64,000 nucleotides of DNA from the NCBI GenBank assembly GCA_047495785.1, contig JBLDXI010000020.1, forward strand, positions 2,542,001-2,606,000. Reading direction: 5' to 3'. Of this stretch, positions 1 through 10,821 are shown one piece after another. How positions within the stretch are numbered: position 1 is the first letter of the stretch; every line of letters starts with the position of its first letter. The notes below the pieces were generated by a model. It was not told the origin of the DNA and made no database searches. It was given only the letters and a program-made list of their open reading frames with translations. This DNA is from Lepidodermella squamata. Taxonomy: Eukaryota > Gastrotricha. Position numbers and translations under genes: made by a program.

Positions 1-1
1 T

Positions 2-499
2 GTTGCTTCGAACAAGCAGCCGTGGTCTATTCAAGCTCCTATTATCGCTCATGTCCCCCAAAGTTGCAAAATCCGAGCGGCGGTAGGTGCCGTTCCTTAC
101 GTCCCCACCGAGTATTCGAAGAAATCGTCGGATAAAGTTGAAAAAGTGGCTGTTTCTTCTGCCTGGCACGTCATTCCAAACACAGCCGAGGTGATATCTC
201 GACTTCTATCGGGCAAAGAAGCCGCCTCAAAATCGCTAACGCGTTGGCGGTATTCGCCGTTGCCGTTAACCGGCGATCCCCGGGTTTTGTTGGTCGAAGG
301 AAATTTTACGAATGCAACGCAATACTTCGGACCTGGAAGCAACGCAATGAAAGGGCTGGGTCTATACGACATTGCGACTCAGGAAAGTCCGATGGCAATA
401 GCTGGGTTGGTTATGAAAGAATCTGACCACATCCTGGACAAATCGGACCCTCGAGCGCCGTCCTATGTGCCGCTTCATTTCGGCACTGATACTTCGTGA
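2..499 (+). CDS. 3' terminal exon of an unrecognised protein (5' end outside the window)
   Basis: An open frame runs from base 2 to the TGA at 497-499 without a stop. It gives about 165 C-terminal residues with balanced, protein-like composition. The 5' end lies beyond the window, or an upstream splice site was missed. Segments such as LLVEGNFTNATQYFGPG and the tail YVPLHFGTDTS look conserved in character, but I recognise no family. No membrane segment or cysteine pattern is evident. Reading-frame openness and composition are the only support, so function is unassigned. Confidence 0.5.
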   Translation, partial: VASNKQPWSIQAPIIAHVPQSCKIRAAVGAVPYVPTEYSKKSSDKVEKVAVSSAWHVIPNTAEVISRLLSGKEAASKSLTRWRYSPLPLTGDPRVLLVEGNFTNATQYFGPGSNAMKGLGLYDIATQESPMAIAGLVMKESDHILDKSDPRAPSYVPLHFGTDTS

Positions 500-1277
500 T
501 TCCAATCATTATTCATCATGCATATTTTCTCACTTCTTTCGCAAATTCCTGTTTAAAAAAGAAACTGATGTCATTTTTTCTTCTATGTGTGCCTATTATA
601 ATCTGTAGACTATTCAATCTCAACGTGCGATGTTTGTGCGGATCGGGTTGTTATTTTTTCAATGAGGGGTTTTTCGGAATATTTTTATTTGTGCAAATCG
701 AATCTTGTTCGGGAATAACATCATTTTTTGCCTGATCTTTGTAATGAAAAAAAACGTTTTATTTCGACCGGTTATTGCGAAAAATCCAAACGACATGAAA
801 ATCGAGCGGCTTATTACCCTCTCATATTTTTTCCTAATTACTGCTTGGTAAAAAAAAACTGAAAAATAAGCTTTTAATAATTGAAATTCCTAATATTTTA
901 ATAGCCATTGAGTGAAACGTAGATGTGTTTGGTAGTTTTTGTCTTGTGATATTTGTTGAGTTGCCGAACGTTTGGTTATCAAGAAGATTTATATCTAATG
1001 GTTGTTTAGTTTGTGGCGTGTTGAAACTGTATGTCACCCCTGTATTTATACATAAGTTTGCGATATCGAGGCAGCCGTCCAAATGTGTATAATAATTTTG
1101 TTATAATCTCGACTTCGGGTGCTTTATGAATGGTATATTATTCGGCGGAAATTTGCGGAAAGTCGTTGGATCTGAATAAAAATGGGTCAAAGCAAGTTAT
1201 TTCTTTTTAATGTTGCTGCTGACGTGGTTTTTTTGAACGCTTTGCGCTGTTCAAAATCAGTGCTATCATGTGACCAG

Positions 1278-1351
1278 AGCTGATCGAATTTCTTCGCCTG
1301 AGGAAAGATAGGGCGAGGTCTAACTGACAAGGCCTTTATGGTCGAATGGCA
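1278..1351 (+). repeat. Dispersed repeat, copy A
   Basis: A stretch beginning AGCTGATCGAATTT and containing GAGGAAAGATAGGG and GACAAGGCCTT recurs in diverged form at 3291-3381. It has no coding potential and is probably a fragment of an old interspersed element. Confidence 0.5.
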
Positions 1352-1543
1352 GTATTGCCTAATGTCCGATGGCATTAATGGCCAATGCCTGATTCAGAAA
1401 TTATTGTTCCGAGAAATTTGACCTCTTTTAGAAATCGATAATTCTGGGGCTTCAAGAGCATTCCTGACTTGAGAATCCTCGACAGGACTTCTCTTATGGT
1501 CTTTCTTAGTCTTTCTTAGTCTTCGATAGTGTCTGCCTAAATA

Positions 1544-1875
1544 CAGCGTGTCCAAGAGGTTGCGCAACTATTCAAATTCAACTAATTTGTTTAAATCAAC
1601 CTACAAAATTGACCTAACCGAAGAAATCAACAATTTACCGGAGAAACCCCGGAAAACCCCGACGGTAACTGGTTCGGTAATTTTCGGTATTTTACCCCGT
1701 TGTACCAAATTTTTCCGGACTTTTTTAATCCCATTAACAAGTGACATAATAAGACTTAATAAGTACTTGATTACTATTCTCGTGATTTTAGGAATTTTCT
1801 GAGGCCTCTCATTTTAGATTTTCTGAGCCCTTTTCCATGTATTTTCTTTGCTTGCGTTATTTACGTGACACGCTG
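1544..1875. mobile_element. TA-flanked MITE, copy 1
   Basis: A 332-bp element starts CAGCGTGTCC and ends GACACGCTG, flanked by TA on both sides (1542-1543 and 1876-1877). The termini are inverted repeats. The inner sequence shares a long stretch (GGTAACTGGTTCGGTAATTT and following) with the element at 45037-45416. A TA target duplication and a GTGTCC-type terminus are typical of Tc1/mariner-superfamily elements. There is no transposase frame, so it is non-autonomous. Confidence 0.75.
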
Positions 1876-2104
1876 TATTGATGTCATCATGTCCAACGAC
1901 ACACGTATTATACAAGAGGCCGTCAAGAAGTTGGTTCACATGATTTTGCATGTCATTCGATGCATTTTTTATTCCGAATTGCATTCGAGTACAATTTCTG
2001 ATCTGGTTCGAAATGTTTCTGTATTCCGTGCCATCCAATATTGCTTAATTCCTTCAGTCGCAACATCTTAAAACTGTTTACTGGTGAACTTATCTATTCG
2101 GGAG

Positions 2105-2120
2105 TTACGATCGATCGTAA
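2105..2120. repeat. Perfect 16-bp palindrome
   Basis: TTACGATCGATCGTAA is self-complementary. A second fold-back, AAGGGTT-GAT-AACCCTT, lies 22 bp downstream at 2143-2159. No gene-related role is evident. Confidence 0.5.
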
Positions 2121-2481
2121 ACGACATGTCTCGGCGCTAATGAAGGGTTGATAACCCTTGAACTGAGTTCTTCCTACATCTATTAGACCGAAGAACAAAT
2201 AAGAAATCGGTTAAGCGAAGCTCTTCTTAGATATTTTATTGTAGTTTATCTCGGGCTTTTATAGCCACCAGCACGCTAAATTGGATAATTAATTGTAATG
2301 ACAGGCTACACGTGATATTGCTGGCACGAGCGCTGTCTAAAGCTGAAGATTGAGATATTTAGCTTTGGGGCAGGTAATATAATAGCGACCTCTCACTTTC
2401 GGTTAAATGCTTTTGCATAGCTCTAGTTCTCGCGCATCCGAATAGTCTGAAAACTCAACACGCAAACCGCTCTGTCTAACA

Positions 2482-2787
2482 TCAGATCTTGGCGTAGTTC
2501 TTATTGAATAATCCACCATCGACAATGTTAGTCTTGCCGACACAGCTTGAGAACAACTGACAGAAGCGGAGATTAATGTCAGCCTGGAAAGCCCGGCAAT
2601 TTTTGTTAGCGTTGCACTTGGCAGCACACGCATTGACGTTTGGAACATCCCGTATGTTGATACCAACGTAGTTATCAGTCCATGCGCAACTCTTTGAAGA
2701 ATACCTGTAGCCAGGAACATTGATCTGCGCTGCAATAGCTGAAATGACCACCATGATAACACATGCAGACAACAAAGATCCAGCCAT
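2482..2787 (-). CDS. Small secreted PAN/apple-like protein
   Basis: A 101-residue single-exon protein read from the ATG at 2787. The longer in-frame extension upstream was rejected because this ATG is followed directly by a signal peptide (MAGSLLSACVIMVVISAIAA). The mature part is about 80 residues with six cysteines, spaced like a minimal PAN/apple fold: SCAW, ACAAKC, NCRAF, FCQLF, SCVG. PAN modules bind proteins or sugars outside the cell and occur in many invertebrate secreted proteins. Normally they sit in larger proteins, so a stand-alone single domain is notable. The family call rests on cysteine spacing and the CxAFQAD-like core, not on a search. Confidence 0.65.
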   Translation of the reverse strand: MAGSLLSACVIMVVISAIAAQINVPGYRYSSKSCAWTDNYVGINIRDVPNVNACAAKCNANKNCRAFQADINLRFCQLFSSCVGKTNIVDGGLFNKNYAKI

Positions 2788-4780
2788 TTTAATAATGAAA
2801 TTACGAATCTTGACAGAAGAAAATTTGCAATTGATAGTTTCAGCGGAATATCGGTGGTATTTATGGAGTAAAGCCAGTGCTTTGGAACAGCAAGAGCTTG
2901 ATGACACAGCATTTTGCTGCTAAAAATACTAAGAAGTACGCGGCTAATCGATTATATATGCTATTAATATCTGTATTTTAAATGTCTTTTAGTCACATGC
3001 AGCAGGTGTCGAGTTATTTTCGACTATTTCTTCAAACATTAGTCACCATAGAATGTACTAGGTACGTAGTGACTGACTGTAGGGGAAACTAAGACAGCTT
3101 TGTGGCCTTGGCTTAAGCTTTGCTAGCTTATTGACTGTGATGCTAACAATACTCAATGTGATCGTTGAGCGGGAAATTCAGCGGCCAGTTGCTAAAAGTT
3201 CGGAAAGCACGGTAAAACGGTATGCGTCTGTTCAGAAGAAGCTCTACGGATGATTCTGCAGCACCTTTCTGATGGCTCAATACGGCCATAGCTGATCGAA
3301 TTTATTTGCTGGCCCATGCCTGAGGAGAGATAGGGAAAATTTATTTGACAAGACAAGGCCTTCAAGGTCGGATTGCTTCAAAATTAGGTCGTGGCAGAAG
3401 CCCTGGAAATACGCCTTGCTCAATATGAAACATGACCTTGAAGCGCCGCATTCAGAATGGCTAGTGATAAGTGAATTTTATGCAGTTTGCTAGTTGTGGC
3501 AGAATGGTAACAGAGGCCTCTTTATTCTTCGGCACTCAGTAGAGAATCCATTAACATTGGCAAGTTGTGAAAAGATCGCCCAAGCGACTTCGAAAAGCCT
3601 AAAAACTAGTTTAATTTTTTCAAAGTTTACTTCGGGAAATATTCAATACAAATTGTCTAGAAACATTTATTTTTAATTTTAAAACATGAATTCTCATGCA
3701 AAATTACTAAATTGGAAATTCGACAACGGCCATCACATTTGGCGGTAAAAATTCAATTTGAAAAGTGCCTGTCACCGCACACTATTCGGCGCCTAGTTTG
3801 TTTCGTTTTCTTTTGCCTGTCACGGCGGCAACGCTACCCTCAGTTTTTCAAAACAAAATTTCGCGCTGTATCATCCTTTTCCCAAGTATTCTCGATAGAA
3901 TGTGCTGGCTCCAGCCTGTTTTTATTGTGATTGTCTGTGCTTTTTGCCTCATTTGCAGCTTGCGTATTGATATCGTTTTTGCTCTTGAACCGGCTGTTGT
4001 CAATGTTTGCGCAGAGTATATGATGCGAAGATCGATGGGGTAAGCAAGGATGGGGTGCCACTGCTTTCATCGTATTCATCACTTTAACAGAAAATCTTTG
4101 GGGCTCTCAGATTATGGCTAGTTTTCTAAGATTTGACATCTGATTAAACGAATTTTCTATAATTACTTATCCAATGACATTGTGTTATTGTGAATTAGAG
4201 CGATGTGTTTACGGGTAGTGGTCACACATGGGCATGTATAGTATTTTTGCAAATATGACTTGCGGCTCCCTTTGAAATGTGCTCCTGCGCACATTTTTTG
4301 TCATTTTCAGCGCGCATGCAAGATGTGGTTGCAGCGAAAACAAATGGGAACTACTAAAATCATCATGGCACATGATTGGAAGCAATTTGCACAAAAATAG
4401 TAGCAAGTGGAAGCGTAGCAAGTAGCATAACAGTGGCCCGCTGGTGAATGGCCCGCTAACTTCACTTCACGAATGTTTTTGATTTGGTATTTTTGGAACT
4501 TATCAGATTCGTGTTCAAGTAGCTTGAAATTGTTACTACATATTTGAGCATGTCTAGAAAACAGAATGAATTTATCTTTGATTTACCTTTCTTGAATGTT
4601 AGGAAACTGCACTTTTGATTATGAGAAACGCATCTCACTAATTTATACTGATATTGATCTGTTTCTGCATCAACCTATGTTATGTGATTAAATCCGTTTA
4701 ATTGCTATAAAATAACTAATAAAATAACTTGCTATCTCATTTCTTTGCAGTTATTATAGATATTTATTTCCTAGCCGAGA
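2788..4780. other. Intergenic, no gene seen
   Basis: About 2 kb, AT-rich. It holds copy B of the dispersed repeat (3291-3381). The short open frames (for example 3494-3676 and 3712-4043) lack family features and look random. The last bases before 4781 should contain the TRAP-beta promoter and 5' UTR. A CTAG at 4771-4774, preceded by TATTTATTTC, could be a splice or trans-splice acceptor. Confidence 0.55.
3291..3381 (+). repeat. Dispersed repeat, copy B
   Basis: Diverged second copy of the repeat at 1278-1351. It shares AGCTGATCGAATTT, GAGGAGAGATAGGG (GAGGAAAGATAGGG in copy A) and GACAAGGCCTT in the same order. Confidence 0.5.
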
Positions 4781-5447
4781 ATGAAATTCATCTTGTTCAC
4801 CGCTGTTGCGCTGTGCCTTGCATCAGCAAGCTTTGCTAAGCCTCGCCTCATCGCCCAGAAGGTCGTTCTTAACGATTTCATCGTCGAAGGAAAAGATCTA
4901 ACTGTCAAATATTACATCGTTAACATCGGTACATTGTAAGTTGAACGATTTTTACCTATTTCTGTTTACAAAATGTATTTTTTTCGTAAAAGGGCTGCCA
5001 CCAATGTCAAGTTTTCTGATGCTGCCAGCTACCCGAGCGACCGTGTCGAAGTTGTTCACGGTAAAACCGAGTTCTCATGGGACAGGATTCTGCCGTAAGT
5101 TGTCGCTATTACTCACTAGGCAATAATTAATCTTTGAACTAACCAGGAGTGGCAACGTGACGCACATCGTCATCATGAAGCCTCTGTACGCTGGCCGCCT
5201 GAACATCAGCTCTGCTGAAATTACCTACAACTCGGAAGCCGCCGAGGACACCGAAGTTCGACATGGCTACTCCAGCGAGGGCGAAATCTTCGTCATGTCG
5301 CGCCGCGACTTCGAACGCCGCATGTCCTCGCACTTGCTCGACTGGGCCGTATTCTTCGCCATCATTGCGCCAACCATTCTGATTCCGTACATTCTCTACT
5401 CCGGCTCTGCTAGCAAGTACCTGGACTCCAAGTCAAAGAAGCAGTAA
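4781..5447 (+). CDS. ssr2: Translocon-associated protein subunit beta (TRAP-beta/SSR2)
   Basis: Exons 4781-4935, 4993-5094 and 5147-5447 join in frame to 185 residues, the usual size for the family. TRAP-beta is a single-pass ER membrane protein of the TRAP complex next to the Sec61 channel and assists import of secretory proteins. An N-terminal signal peptide (MKFILFTAVALCLASASFA) is followed by an immunoglobulin-like luminal domain. Near residues 145-170 there is one membrane span (LLDWAVFFAIIAPTILIPYI), then a short lysine-rich cytosolic tail (SKYLDSKSKKQ). Introns are 52-57 nt with GTAAG/GTAAGT donors. A polyA signal lies at 5539. It is convergent with the MFE2 gene. Confidence 0.93.
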
Positions 5448-5760
5448 CGGCATGAAATCTACCTTAGAACGTCCTTTCAAACTCATATATTCTAAGTGAA
5501 AATCAGATGTTTTGTTCCGATGCTTGTCTACGAGGCTGAATAAACGTGGTACTGAAGCGTTGTCTCTTTTCGAGCATTGTTCATGATGTTGTGAACCAAT
5601 GTTTTGTAGTAAAAAAAATGGTCCGACTGCGCGATGAAAATAAATGAGACAAAAATTTCGGAAAAATCACGAGTTTTATTAGCAAGCACATGATAAATAA
5701 TATCAAAGTCCGTGAATCTTCGTTGGAATTCGAATCATTTCATGGAAGATAACGTCAATG
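5448..5760. terminator. Shared 3' region of convergent TRAP-beta and MFE2
   Basis: Only 313 bp separate the two convergent stop codons. An AATAAA at 5539-5544 serves the plus-strand gene. The minus-strand reading contains AATAAA-like motifs (for example TTTATT around 5676). Both 3' UTRs must fit here, so the transcripts may end back to back or overlap. Confidence 0.6.
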
Positions 5761-7784
5761 TTACAGCTTAGCTGCAGAATTAGCGCGAATACCAGAACCG
5801 ATGAGTTCAACGTGGCCGCTAAGGCAAATTTCGCCGGTTTCTTCAACAACGGTCTGGAATAGCACGAGGAATTTCATGCTTTCATTTTTCGACCGTTGCC
5901 ACATTTTCGTGCGCAGAGTTTGACCCGGCAAGACTGGTTTCGAAAACCGAACCTTGACCGCCGAAAATTCCGCAGGGCTGAAGGCGTCCAGGATATGACG
6001 AACAGAAAATCCGAACGTGCATAGTCCATGCAAAATCGGGCGCGGGAATCCGCCAATCGCCGAGAAATTCGCATCGATATGCATCGGATTCTTATCACCC
6101 GACAGCCTGTACAACGCATTTTGGTCCAACGGAATTCGCTCAACTTTTTCAACATCAGGCCGCCGTGAACGCTCAGCATCGCTCAAATTCACCAACGGAA
6201 TTTGTTTATCGCTCTGTTTCGGTCCGCCGAAATTTCCGGATCCTTTCACAAAAACGACAAATTGGTTGTGCGCCAGGGTTTCACCGGTTTCAGCACTCTT
6301 CGTCACGGAATCCAGGATAATCGTAGCACCCGATCGTTTATCGACAATATCCGTAACTTTCGCCTCGGATATGACCTTGCCAGATTTCGGGAACGGCTTG
6401 AAAACCTTCAAATACTGCTCGCCGTGTAGCAAACGCGACAAATCAATTTGAATATCAGGAATTCCGTCCAATTGGAATAAAATATCCTGAGCGGGAATGA
6501 CGCCGAAAGTGGGGAACACCGTGAAACTATCGTTGCCTTCATACAAAAATTTCAAATCGTTGGGATTCGACTGAGAGCAGCCAATGCCAAGGGCGTACAA
6601 AATCGCTCGGTCGACGTTGTATTGAAAAGCGAGTTTGGGCATCTTTTTGCCAACCGCATCTCGCCACGTGCCGGTTTTCGGCGCCTCTTCACCCGATTCA
6701 CCGCTATCAACCGCCGATTTTGCGACATTGATCACGTGATTGGCCGTATCCATCGGCGACTCTGAAGCGATAAGATCGCCCCGCGCGAAATCCGCGACTT
6801 CAGCCCATCTTTCTCGCAGAGCCTCCGGTGAAGTTCGCAGGGAAGGCGGTAGGATGGTGCCCTCAGTTCGGAAATATTTAACCTTGGCAGTCCAGCCACC
6901 CCCAGTTTCGAAAATACCGCCATTTTCCTGACTTTCCTCGCTGCACAGGTGGAGGACGATCGGAACGCAGAATTCAGGTTTCATTGCCTCGACCACGTCA
7001 TTAGGTAGAACGGTTTGGGTGAGACGGGTGCCGGCATTTGGGCAAACAACATTGGTGAATACGTTATATTTTTCGCCCTCTTTAGCCAGCGATCGAGCGA
7101 ATCCGACCAAACCGGCCTTTGCTATAAAATAATCATGAATTACATTGAAATTGCGAGTTGAACTAATTTTTTACCAGCCGCATAGTTAGTTTGCCCGAAA
7201 TTGCCGTAGAGACCAGACGGTGAGCTGGTCATGATAATTCGGCCGAAATTTTGCTTCTTCATCGTTGGCCAGGCAGCGTGCGACGTTTTGTAGGCGCCAG
7301 TCACATGCACCTGCATGATTTTAGCCCAATCTTCATCGGTCATTTTGTGGAAAGATCTGTCGCGCAAGATTCCGGCATTATTGACCAAAACATCGATTCG
7401 GCCGAAATTATCGAGAGCTGTCTTGACAATGCGGTCTCCGTCTTCAACAGAATCTTTTAAAAAAATTTGATTATTTTCCTCGTAATTTTCGATTTTTTTA
7501 AAGAAAATTTACCGTAATTTGCTACAGCTTTGCCACCTTTCGATTTGATCTCAGCAACCACAGTATCGGCAGCACTTGCGCTCTTTCCATCGCCAAAGGC
7601 TGAACCACCCAAATCATTCACTATAATTGAAAAAGGTTTAAAAATAATCGGTAAAAATTTGGCGTAACTAACCCACAACAGCAGCTCCACGTTCGGCAAA
7701 TGCTAGAGCGTATGCTCTGCCTAACCCAGCACCGGCGCCGGTCACAACAACGACACGGCCGGCAAATTTAAAAGGTCCAGACAT
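5761..7784 (-). CDS. hsd17b4: Peroxisomal multifunctional enzyme type 2 (dehydrogenase + hydratase 2)
   Basis: Exons 7784-7673, 7620-7513, 7453-7175 and 7121-5761 give 619 residues. The N-terminal 300 residues are a short-chain dehydrogenase: cofactor loop [12 protein letters not shown] motif, and catalytic Ser plus YAAAK in [19 protein letters not shown]. The C-terminal half is a MaoC-type hotdog enoyl-CoA hydratase 2 ([20 protein letters not shown]). Together they perform the hydration and D-3-hydroxyacyl-CoA dehydrogenation steps of peroxisomal beta-oxidation. The SCP2 domain of the vertebrate enzyme is absent, as in the fly enzyme, yet the protein still ends in AKL, a canonical PTS1. It is the last gene of a five-gene co-oriented block. 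Its ATG is 66 nt after the preceding stop, with a TTTATTTTAG acceptor-like site (AG at 7806-7807) 22 nt upstream. Confidence 0.93.
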
Positions 7785-7850
7785 AATTTAACTTAAAATA
7801 AAATGCTAAAATAAATCAGACAAAAATAATCAATTTTTCAAAATAATTGT
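7785..7850 (-). promoter_or_regulatory. Intercistronic spacer with trans-splice-like acceptor
   Basis: A 66-nt spacer between the stand-alone dehydrogenase and MFE2. Read on the minus strand it is U-rich and contains GATTTATTTTAG, a good 3' splice site with no possible upstream donor in its own gene. This fits trans-splicing of a downstream operon gene (inference). Confidence 0.5.
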
Positions 7851-10637
7851 TCACTTTTTAGGTTTTCCAGAAGATTTCGCAACATCTATCACGTGCATGA
7901 AAGTTTCGGTAGCAGAGTCATTTGAAATAAGTTCCTGTCGCGAAAAATCGGTCAATTCAGCCCATCGGTCTCGCAATGCCTCGGGTGAAGATTTTTGGTC
8001 CGTTGGCAGTACAACGCCAGGAGTTCGGAAGTACTTGGTTTTCGCCGTCCAGCCGCCGCCAGTTTCGAAAATTCCACCGTTCTCTTTGCTATGTTCGCTG
8101 ACTAAATTGAGCACGACCGGGACGCAGAATTCAGGTTTGAGGGCTGCAACAACTTCACTCGGCATAATTGTTTCGGTCATTCGAGTTCCAGCGTTAGGAG
8201 CTACGACATTAGTGAAAACGTTGAACTTTTCGCCTTCCTTAGCCAATGTGCGCGCCAATCCAACGAGACCAAGTTTCGCTACAACGAAAATTTGTAAATT
8301 TTAAATTCCATCAAGTTTATGGAATGTCATGTGAATGTCATGAAAGTTCATTAATAAGTAGATTGAGGAATTTTTCATGTCACGTTTAGTCACTGTCGGA
8401 ATAATACGCCTGTGAGTCTCTTTGTTTTAGAGCATTGTCGCTGATTGACGGCGGTTCGTCTTTCGGTCATGTTATTTTTGCCCCGAGCCTTCCACCTCAA
8501 CCCCGCCACCCGCTAAAACCCTTTATCCGAGGGATCCTTATTTCCTGTCAGCTGTTGTATCAACTAACCCGACAATAGACGCCTCAACCTAAATTGGCCA
8601 GACAACTGGCTCTTCCATTCACCCGACAATTGGCTCTTCAACTCACCCGACAACTGGACCCTGGTCGTATTTTTCTCAAGGCTAGCAGGGCTCAACTCGG
8701 ATGGCATTGACACTGCTACAGTACAATCCTTTTAATGCACTAGCCAATTACTGATCTTGAGCCTAGTAAACATGGCTATCCGGGGTAAAGATTATCTTCG
8801 AAGACCCACTTTTCGCAGATCGTCGCTTAAGAAAATATTATTTGCCATGCTCTGTTGCTAGAAATATTGAAAAAGATGGAAACTCAGAATTCATTCACTA
8901 CCAGCCCACCATCTCGAAATCAACCTTCCAAGATGTTTTCATGATCCAATTGCAGCAGCTCCTGATCGGGAATAATCGGGAATGCTGCCGGCCTGTCTAC
9001 CTTCTTGAATGAAACGGAAGGATGAGCTCTTTAACGAAGTTATTCTCTGCATTTGATTCCGAAGAACGACGAAAAACACCCGATGTATATGAAGTTTTCC
9101 TCATCACTGTCTACTCCACATCCAGGTTAGTCTCTTTGCATTGACTTTTATGACGATTAGCTTGAACTCAGCTTTTAATATTGGCTATGGCTAATGTAAG
9201 CAGTTCATCACTCCATTTTTTTGTTTTCGGCACAACGCACTCTACATTATGTGGAATTGTGATAACGTATGCCTTCAAACTAGCGGCTGGGCTGTCTTGC
9301 CGTAGTGCTATTGAAAAGTTTGCCGACGAAGTTGCTCGATTGCACGATTCCCAAGTGGAAAACTGCACCGATAAAAAGCACAATCCCGTTGCATGGGTCA
9401 GCAAGCGGCAACCCTCCACGGCTCTTTTGCCCGTGGCTTTGTGGTGGCGTGGCTTTGTGTTACCGTCCAAATAAAAGAGATCGTTTTAACGTCGTTTCGC
9501 GTCTTTTTGAACTCCCGTCACCGCTACAAGGCCGAGGTGGAGTATAAAATTGTATTAGTGGGTCATGGTTGAATGAACGCAGGTCGCGCCCAACTATCAA
9601 TTTACCTATAGGTAAGATATCTGTCTGATTCTGCATCCTCAATTTTTCCATCATCAACAGACCATCTTTTAGCGGAACCCAATTGTAGATAAAAGCAAAA
9701 GGTTGATTTTCGAATATTTCTACGAAATTGAACCAATGTATGCATTCATAGTTAATTTTACGCTGAATTCAAAGATGATTTATTTTGAATTATGCTGATC
9801 ATTCTTGAACGATTCGAAAAGTGGTTTTAGGCCCATTGAAAATTCCAAATGTGGTTCTACCAGCAGGCAAATTTGATTCCGCTAAAATTTAGACCCGGTA
9901 CTACATAACTTGCTTTGCCAAGTGTTGACTTGTACAGCGTTATTTATATATTGAGATGAACTGAAACTTGAACTGTAACTTCACGTTATAATTGAAGACT
10001 CTAACTTAAAAATGCGATTAACTAACCAGCCGAGTAATTAGCCTGGCCAAAATTGCCGTAGAGACCGGACGGCGAGCTGGTCATCACGATGCGGCCGAAT
10101 GACTGCTTTTTCATCAAAGGCCAGGCGGCATGCGACGTTTTGTAAGATCCAGTCAAATGAATTTGAATCACCTTGGCCCAGTCGTCATCCGTCATTTTGT
10201 GAAACGAACGATCGCGCAAAATTCCAGCGTTGTTAATCAAAACATCGATTCGGCCAAAATTTTCAACGGCTGATTTTACAATGAGATCACCATTTTCAAC
10301 AGAATCTTGATTAAAAACATTGAATTTTCAGAAATTAATAATTTATTCCGAAATTAACCATAATTAGCCAGCGCTTTTCCTCCTTTGGCTTTTATTTCAG
10401 CTACAACTTTGTCGGCTGCGTTTGAGTTTTTACCATCACCAGATGCTGAAACACCCAAGTCATTCACTGAAAAATAAATTCCAGAGTTTTCCTTTCCTCA
10501 GTTCATGTATTATTGATGAGCAGACCTATTACAGAGGCACCGCGTTCTGCTAGAGCGAGCGCATAGGCTCGACCCAAACCAGCCCCGGCGCCAGTCACAA
10601 CTGCAACTCGGCCAGTAAATTTCAACAACCCAGACAT
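7851..10637 (-). CDS. Stand-alone MFE2-like 3-hydroxyacyl-CoA dehydrogenase (tandem duplicate)
   Basis: Exons 10637-10526, 10466-10359, 10305-10027 and 8278-7851 give 308 residues. The first three exons are exactly 112, 108 and 279 nt, as in the neighbouring MFE2 gene, so the two are tandem duplicates. The SDR motifs are intact: [29 protein letters not shown]. The protein stops just after the dehydrogenase domain (SSGKPKK), so it lacks the hydratase and has no PTS1. Its third intron has grown to 1748 nt. Expected activity is D-3-hydroxyacyl-CoA or a related hydroxy-acyl/steroid dehydrogenation; location is uncertain without a targeting signal. The nematode DHS-28/MAOC-1 pair is an independent example of a split MFE2. 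A TTTCTTTCAG acceptor sits 25 nt before the ATG. Confidence 0.88.
8279..10026 (-). other. Long intron 3 of the stand-alone dehydrogenase
   Basis: At 1748 nt it is much longer than the roughly 50-nt introns around it. It holds a decayed short tandem repeat at 8567-8660 (recurring ACCCGACAAYTGG / GGCTCTTCMA blocks about 28 bp apart). Overlapping open frames at 9168-9547 on both strands match nothing I know. Probably an old insertion. Confidence 0.5.
8567..8660. repeat. Degenerate tandem repeat, about 28-bp unit
   Basis: Blocks ACCCGACAA, CTGGCTCTTCCA and CACCCGACAATTGGCTCTTC recur three to four times with substitutions inside the long dehydrogenase intron. Confidence 0.45.
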
Positions 10638-10821
10638 AATTTACAATAAATAATAAAATTTCTGAAAGAAATCATGAGATTCATTTTTGCTACACACAAC
10701 CAAAATTTTGTTTATTGCAAAGATTCTCACATGAAATGAAAGACAAAACATAAATTTATCTGGGGGAAAACTCAGATAAGGGGCAGTATCACGATAATTT
10801 TTTGGACTTTTCAATAAATTT
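10638..10821 (-). promoter_or_regulatory. Intercistronic spacer CHID1 / dehydrogenase
   Basis: A 184-nt spacer. On the minus strand it carries an AATAAA-type polyA signal for CHID1 and a clear acceptor, GATTTCTTTCAG (AG at 10662-10663), 25 nt before the next ATG. Confidence 0.5.

Larger units (their letters stand above)
500..2481. other. Intergenic, with a MITE and dispersed repeat
   Basis: AT-rich sequence between the end of the first gene and the PAN-like gene. No frame here looks like protein. It contains a TA-flanked inverted-repeat element (1544-1875), one copy of a dispersed repeat (1278-1351), a perfect 16-bp palindrome at 2105-2120 and a 7-bp-arm hairpin at 2143-2159. Confidence 0.6.

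Noticed and set aside
9168-9547. Overlapping frames on both strands in the dehydrogenase intron
   Set aside because: Neither translation resembles a known protein and the two strands are equally open; treated as chance or an old insertion.
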